NCBI RefSeq assembly: GCF_023614235.1
Contig: NZ_CP094264.1
Span: 4,216,001 to 4,280,000 of the forward strand
Source: Streptomyces sp. MRC013
Lineage (GTDB): Bacteria; Actinomycetota; Actinomycetes; Streptomycetales; Streptomycetaceae
Length of the DNA stretch: 64,000 bases
Direction: 5' to 3'
The stretch's first letter is position 1. The number at the start of each line of letters is the position of its first letter. Positions 59,631 through 64,000 of this stretch are shown piece by piece. A program made the position numbers and the translations under genes. The notes beneath the pieces are model-generated. The model searched no databases. It saw nothing but the letters and a program-made list of their open reading frames with translations, and was not told the DNA's origin.

Positions 59631-60569
59631 ATGTGGGGCACAGTCGACGGATTCGGTCACGGGCCGGTCATCCCCCTGGTGGCCTACCTCGTGGCCTGCC
59701 TGGGCGGAGTGCTCGGCTTGCGCTGCACGACCAGGTCCCTGCGCGCCCCCGGCGCCCCCCGTCCCGGCTGGCTCGCCCTGGGCGCCGCGTCCATCGGCTC
59801 CGGCACCTGGGCCATGCACTTCATCGCGATGACGGACTTCCGCGTCGCGGGGGCGCCCGTCGACCACGACCGTCCGGTCGTCTTCGCCGGCCTCGCCGTC
59901 GCGATCCTCATGGCCGGCGTCGGCACCTCCGTCGTGGGGCTGCGCGGCCGGACCGCGATGGCCCTGGCCACCGGTGGAACCATCACCGGCCTCGGCATCG
60001 CCACCATGCACTACCTGGGCATGGCCGGCATGCGCTTCCCCGGCCGCGTCGAGTACGACACCCCCACCGTCGTCCTCTCCGCGGTGATCGCCGTGGCGGC
60101 GGCCACCACGGCGCTGTGGGCCGCCGTCGGCGTCCGCGGGCTCGCGGCGAGCGTCGGAGCCGGTCTCGTCCTGGGGCTCGCGGTGACCGGCATGCACTAC
60201 ACGGGTATGGCCGCCGTCAGCGTCCACCACGACGGCACCGCCGCGGCGCACGCCCCCGCCGACCGGGCGGACCGGGCGGACCGGGTCGCGACGGCGGAGG
60301 GGGCCGCGACGGCGGAGGGGGCCGGCCCCGGCGGTGCCGCGGACGGCGCGCCGGGCGCGCCCGCGGGGGTCCGCGGCGGTACGGCGGCGGTGCCGCTCGC
60401 CCCGCTCCTCGTCGGCCCGGCCGCGTTCCTGCTCCTCGCGGGGGCCGCGGTGCTGTTCGGCCCGGTCCTGTCCGGCGGCGAGCGGCCCGGACGGCGCCCC
60501 GCGGACCCGCGTGCCGGCCTCCGCGGCGTCCCCGCCCCGCGCCACCGCGACCACGACGCCCGCCGCTGA
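59631..60569 (+). CDS. MHYT domain integral membrane sensor
   Basis: This 312-residue membrane protein has a seven-helix MHYT domain with three repeats of the motif: MHFIAM (from Met62), MHYLGM (from Met126) and MHYTGM (from Met188). These residues are proposed to bind copper and sense O2, CO or NO. No cytoplasmic GGDEF/EAL domain follows; instead there is a low-complexity linker (ADRADRVATAEGAATAEGA) encoded partly by an 18-base tandem repeat, one further hydrophobic helix (VGPAAFLLLAGAAVLFGPVL) and a short Arg-rich tail. It presumably signals through a separate partner. It is next to uvrB but likely independent. Confidence 0.88.
   Translation: MWGTVDGFGHGPVIPLVAYLVACLGGVLGLRCTTRSLRAPGAPRPGWLALGAASIGSGTWAMHFIAMTDFRVAGAPVDHDRPVVFAGLAVAILMAGVGTSVVGLRGRTAMALATGGTITGLGIATMHYLGMAGMRFPGRVEYDTPTVVLSAVIAVAAATTALWAAVGVRGLAASVGAGLVLGLAVTGMHYTGMAAVSVHHDGTAAAHAPADRADRADRVATAEGAATAEGAGPGGAADGAPGAPAGVRGGTAAVPLAPLLVGPAAFLLLAGAAVLFGPVLSGGERPGRRPADPRAGLRGVPAPRHRDHDARR
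60261..60323 (+). repeat. Short tandem repeats in the MHYT linker
   Basis: GGACCGGGC-type 9-base units repeat at about 60261-60287, then an 18-base unit starting GCGACGGCGG occurs twice in tandem at 60288-60305 and 60306-60323. They encode the ADR and ATAEGA repeats of the linker and are potential sites of length variation. Confidence 0.7.
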
Positions 60570-60638
60570 CCTGGGGCACGGCCGGGGCCGGCCGCCGAGG
60601 GACGGCCGGCTGTCACCGCGGAGTCGTACGGTGGACTC

Positions 60639-62783
60639 ATGCGGCCCGTAACCCAGATCGAACGCTCGGTGGCGCCCTTCGAGGTCGTCAGCCCCTACCA
60701 GCCCAGCGGTGACCAGCCCACGGCCATCGCCGACCTCGAACGGCGCATCCGCGCGGGCGAGAAGGACGTCGTCCTGCTCGGTGCGACCGGCACCGGCAAG
60801 TCGGCGACCACGGCCTGGATGATCGAGCGGCTCCAGCGGCCCACGCTCGTCATGGCGCCGAACAAGACGCTGGCCGCGCAGCTGGCGAACGAGTTCCGCG
60901 AGCTGCTGCCGAACAACGCCGTCGAGTACTTCGTCTCGTACTACGACTACTACCAGCCCGAGGCGTACGTCCCGCAGTCGGACACGTACATCGAGAAGGA
61001 CTCCTCGATCAACGAGGAGGTGGAGCGGCTGCGCCACTCCGCGACGAACTCCCTGCTCACCCGGCGGGACGTGGTCGTCGTCGCCTCCGTCTCCTGCATC
61101 TACGGCCTGGGCACGCCCCAGGAGTACGTCGACCGGATGGTCTCCCTCGAGGTCGGCGACGAGGTCGACCGGGACCGGCTGCTGCGCCGCTTCGTCGACA
61201 TCCAGTACACGCGCAACGACCTCGCGTTCACCCGCGGCACGTTCCGGGTGCGCGGCGACACGATCGAGATCTTCCCCGTGTACGAGGAACTCGCCGTCCG
61301 CATCGAGATGTTCGGCGACGAGATCGAGGCCCTCTCCACGCTGCACCCGCTCACCGGCGAGGTCATCAGCGAGGACCGGCAGCTGTACGTCTTCCCCGCC
61401 AGCCACTACGTGGCGGGCCCCGAGCGCCTGGAGCGCGCCGTCAGCGGCATCGAGCGCGAGCTGGAGCTGCGCCTCGCCGAGCTGGAGGGGCAGGGCAAGC
61501 TGCTGGAGGCCCAGCGGCTGCGCATGCGCACCACGTACGACATCGAGATGATGCGCCAGATCGGCTCCTGCTCCGGCATCGAGAACTACTCCATGCACTT
61601 CGACCAGCGCGAGCCCGGCTCCCCGCCCAACACCCTCCTCGACTACTTCCCCGAGGACTTCCTGCTGGTCGTCGACGAGTCCCACGTCACCGTGCCGCAG
61701 ATCGGCGCCATGTACGAGGGCGACGCCTCCCGCAAGCGGACCCTCGTCGACCACGGGTTCCGGCTGCCGTCCGCGCTGGACAACCGGCCGCTGAAGTGGG
61801 AGGAGTTCCAGGAGCGCATCGGCCAGGCCGTCTACCTGTCGGCCACGCCCGGACCCTACGAGCTGTCCCGCTCCGACGGGTTCGTCGAGCAGATCATCCG
61901 CCCCACGGGCCTGGTCGACCCGGAGATCGTCGTCAAGCCCACCGAGGGGCAGATCGACGACCTGGTCCACGAGATCCGCCTCCGCACCGAGCGCGACGAG
62001 CGCGTCCTGGTCACCACCCTCACCAAGAAGATGGCCGAGGACCTCACCGACTACTTCCTGGAGCTGGGCATCCAGGTCCGCTACCTCCACAGCGACGTGG
62101 ACACGCTGCGCCGGATCGAGCTGCTGCGCGAGCTGCGCGCCGGCGAGTACGACGTCCTGGTCGGCATCAACCTCCTCCGGGAGGGCCTCGACCTGCCCGA
62201 GGTGTCCCTCGTGGCCATCCTCGACGCCGACAAGCAGGGCTTCCTGCGCTCCGGGACGTCCCTCATCCAGACCATCGGCCGCGCCGCGCGCAACGTCTCG
62301 GGCCAGGTTCACATGTACGCCGACACGATCACCCAGGCCATGGCGCAGGCCATCGACGAGACCAACCGCCGCCGCGAGAAGCAGGTCGCCTACAACGAGG
62401 CCCACGGCATCGACCCGCAACCGCTCCGCAAGAAGATCAACGACATCGTCGCCACCATCGCGCGCGAGGAGGTCGACACGGAGCAGCTGCTCGGCACCGG
62501 CTACCGCAAGGCGAAGGACGGCAAGGGCGCCAAGGCCCCGGTCCCGTCGCTGGGGAAGGCCGCCCGGGACGGCGCCGGGAGCCCCCGGGGCGAGGCGGCC
62601 CGCACGGGCGCCGTCACCGGCGACCGCCCCGCCGCCGAACTGGCCGGGATCATCGAGGAGATGACCGAGCGGATGCGGGCCGCCGCCGCGGACCTCCAGT
62701 TCGAGGTCGCCGCCCGGCTGCGCGACGAGGTGAGCGAACTGAAGAGGGAGCTGCGCCAGATGAAGGAGGCGGGCATCGCCTGA
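60639..62783 (+). CDS. uvrB: Excinuclease ABC subunit B
   Basis: The 714-residue helicase-like damage-verification subunit of nucleotide excision repair. Walker A is GATGTGKS (48-55), followed by [14 protein letters not shown], the beta-hairpin region [20 protein letters not shown], Walker B-type [10 protein letters not shown], the helicase motifs in [19 protein letters not shown] and QTIGRAARN, and a C-terminal UVR motif [20 protein letters not shown] that contacts UvrC. An Ala/Gly-rich insert precedes the UVR motif. Length and start are standard. A hairpin terminator follows. Confidence 0.97.
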   Translation: MRPVTQIERSVAPFEVVSPYQPSGDQPTAIADLERRIRAGEKDVVLLGATGTGKSATTAWMIERLQRPTLVMAPNKTLAAQLANEFRELLPNNAVEYFVSYYDYYQPEAYVPQSDTYIEKDSSINEEVERLRHSATNSLLTRRDVVVVASVSCIYGLGTPQEYVDRMVSLEVGDEVDRDRLLRRFVDIQYTRNDLAFTRGTFRVRGDTIEIFPVYEELAVRIEMFGDEIEALSTLHPLTGEVISEDRQLYVFPASHYVAGPERLERAVSGIERELELRLAELEGQGKLLEAQRLRMRTTYDIEMMRQIGSCSGIENYSMHFDQREPGSPPNTLLDYFPEDFLLVVDESHVTVPQIGAMYEGDASRKRTLVDHGFRLPSALDNRPLKWEEFQERIGQAVYLSATPGPYELSRSDGFVEQIIRPTGLVDPEIVVKPTEGQIDDLVHEIRLRTERDERVLVTTLTKKMAEDLTDYFLELGIQVRYLHSDVDTLRRIELLRELRAGEYDVLVGINLLREGLDLPEVSLVAILDADKQGFLRSGTSLIQTIGRAARNVSGQVHMYADTITQAMAQAIDETNRRREKQVAYNEAHGIDPQPLRKKINDIVATIAREEVDTEQLLGTGYRKAKDGKGAKAPVPSLGKAARDGAGSPRGEAARTGAVTGDRPAAELAGIIEEMTERMRAAAADLQFEVAARLRDEVSELKRELRQMKEAGIA

Positions 62784-62786
62784 CGG

Positions 62787-62811
62787 CCCGCCCCGGGCCG
62801 GCCGGGGCGGG
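62787..62811 (+). terminator. Terminator after uvrB
   Basis: A 10-bp GC inverted repeat (62787-62796 with 62802-62811, 5-base loop) starts 4 bases after the uvrB stop and is followed by TCCTTCC. Confidence 0.75.
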
Positions 62812-62974
62812 TCCTTCCGCAGGCGGGGCGCCGGGCGCCGCGCCCGCTGTGTTGCAACACCGACACAAAGGGGGACCTGCCGCCGTCCCGGTGCCGCACC
62901 CCCGCATAGGGTGCTCGCAACCGCGCCCCCACCACGGGACGGCCGCGGGGAACGCCGAAGAGAGGGGACAGCGC

Positions 62975-63552
62975 GTGTCGGTCAACTTGACCAAGGGCCA
63001 GGCCATCAGCCTGCAGAAGAGCGACGGGGGGCCCTGTCCGCGGTGCGGATGGGACTCGGCTGGAAGGCGGCGCCGCGCCGCGGTCTGTTCGGCTCGCGCA
63101 CCCGGGAGATCGACCTCGACGCGTCGGCGGTGCTGTTCGCCGGCAAGCAGCCCGTCGACGTCGTGTTCTTCCGCCACCTGGTGAGCGACGACGGCTCCGT
63201 CCGCCACACCGGCGACAACCTGGTGGGCGGTGCGGGCCAGGGCGGCGACGACGAGGCGGTCCTCGTGGACCTCCAGCGGGTCCCGGTCCACATCGACCAG
63301 ATCGTCTTCACGGTCAACTCCTTCACCGGTCAGACGTTCCAGGAGGTGCAGAACGCGTTCTGCCGCCTCGTCGACGAGACGAACGGCCAGGAGCTCGCCC
63401 GCTACACCCTGGACGGCGGCGGCCAGTACACCGCGCAGATCATGGCGAAGGTGCACCGCGTCGGCGGCGGCTGGACCATGACGGCCATCGGCGCGTCCGC
63501 CAACGGCCGGACGTTCCAGGACCTGATGCCGGCGATCCTGCCGCACCTGTAG
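62975..63552 (+). pseudogene. terD: TerD family stress protein, frameshifted
   Basis: The product begins VSVNLTKGQAISLQKSDGG from a GTG. At G6 (63026-63031) the frame is lost; adding one G restores LSAVRMGLGWKAAPRRGLFG and the TerD body: EIDLDASAVLFAGKQPVDVV, DDGSVRHTGDNLVGGAGQGG with the DN/GD calcium-binding loops, DEAVLVDLQRVPVHIDQIVF and RTFQDLMPAILPHL. The full form is 192 residues, standard for TerD. These proteins bind Ca2+ and are linked to tellurite resistance and membrane stress. All residues after the break are conserved, so a sequencing error is likely. Confidence 0.88.
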
Positions 63553-63673
63553 CCGCACCCGGCACACGCATCGCAGCTCCCGGAGGCCCGGCCGCCGGGA
63601 GCTGCCACACGTGCGCCGCCGGCGCGTTCCGCGACCCATGCCACCCAGCCGCAACCACCGAGGGGACGACACG

Positions 63674-64000
63674 ATGACGGTCGAGCTGGTCCGGGGCCAG
63701 AACCACCCGCTGCCCGACGCCCGACTCGAGATCCGGGTGTCGTCCGGGACACCGGTGGTGGCGGGGGCCGTGCTCTCCGACGCCTCCGGGGCCGTGGCCG
63801 GGGCCGGTTGGGTCGCCCGCCCCGGCGCGCCGTCCCCGCCCGGCGTCGAGGCCCCCGGGAGGCGGCCGCCGACCACCGCCTCGCCGTGGACCTGGGGGCC
63901 GTGGCCGACGGCGTGCACCGCGTCGCCGTCCTGCTGGCCCTGCCGGCGGGCCCGGGCGGACCCGGCCGCTTCGGCGCCGTCGCCGCGCCCTTCGTCGCGG
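63674..64000 (+). pseudogene. TerD domain protein, 5' part, frameshifted and cut by the window edge
   Basis: The product starts MTVELVRGQNHPLPDARLEI and continues VVAGAVLSDASGAVAGAGWV, resembling the N-terminal part of larger TerD-like proteins. The frame is lost at CCCCCGGG (63852-63859). Adding one G yields EAAADHRLAVDLGAVADGVH and RVAVLLALPAGPG up to the edge. The gene lies 121 bases after the first terD and is co-directional. In other Streptomyces a long multi-domain TerD-like protein occupies this position, as I recall. It is truncated only by the window. Confidence 0.65.

Noticed and set aside
58473..62420. A 1315-codon open frame antisense to uvrB and the MHYT gene
   Set aside because: Only its distal part (the ogt gene) is real; the rest is antisense to well-conserved genes.

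Overview
The window is chromosomal DNA of a high-GC actinomycete, almost certainly a Streptomyces. The evidence is strong G/C bias at third codon positions, frequent GTG starts, start/stop overlaps between operon genes, a his-trp gene order with the bifunctional isomerase PriA and a TrpM-like small protein, long-chaplin and S. griseus-trypsin homologues, an ANTAR response regulator, and TerD proteins. Most of the window is core metabolism, with small accessory or decayed patches between blocks.

Layout. 1-4.8 kb: histidine biosynthesis (hisC end, hisB, a 55-residue membrane protein, hisH, priA, a RidA protein, hisF, hisI). 4.8-11.2 kb: tryptophan biosynthesis (trpE, three small membrane genes, trpC, trpM, trpB, trpA), closed by a perfect hairpin terminator. 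11.3-14.2 kb: envelope genes (membrane-anchored DsbA-like protein, lgt) and a VIT1/CCC1 metal transporter. 14.6-20.6 kb: glutamate synthase gltBD. 20.8-26.1 kb: accessory segment with a VWA protein, a VOC protein, decayed DNA, a small GntR repressor divergent from two unknown small genes, an ankyrin/HEAT protein and a zincin-like protein. 26.3-31.6 kb: secreted trypsin, chorismate mutase, aminopeptidase N, SIMPL and DinB proteins in markedly C-rich DNA. 31.8-32.4 kb: an HTH/homing-endonuclease-like pseudogene beside tRNA-Leu(CAA). 32.5-38.9 kb: ANTAR regulator and a livKHMGF branched-chain amino acid ABC operon in G-rich DNA. 38.9-50.3 kb: thioesterase, FdhF-like oxidoreductase, polA, DUF4184 gene, lytic transglycosylase, hrpB. 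50.3-58.2 kb: methyltransferase, rpsA, PAC2 protein, coaE, TPR protein, DUF6343 protein, and a chaplin-like gene with a sigma-BldN-like promoter. 58.2-64 kb: uridine-kinase-like gene, DNA alkyltransferase, MHYT protein, uvrB and two TerD genes.

Functional links. PriA serves both the His and Trp pathways, and trpE follows hisI by 11 bases, so the two pathways are joined genetically and enzymatically. GltBD supplies glutamate as amino donor. The chaplin, trypsin and lytic transglycosylase belong to the cell surface and developmental life of the organism.

Data quality. livF, the DUF4184 gene, hrpB, the uridine-kinase-like gene, ogt and both terD genes are each broken by single-base indels. Each indel can be placed in a run of G or C and each gene is otherwise well conserved. 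Homopolymer sequencing or assembly error is the simplest explanation, so these genes are described both as read and as restored.
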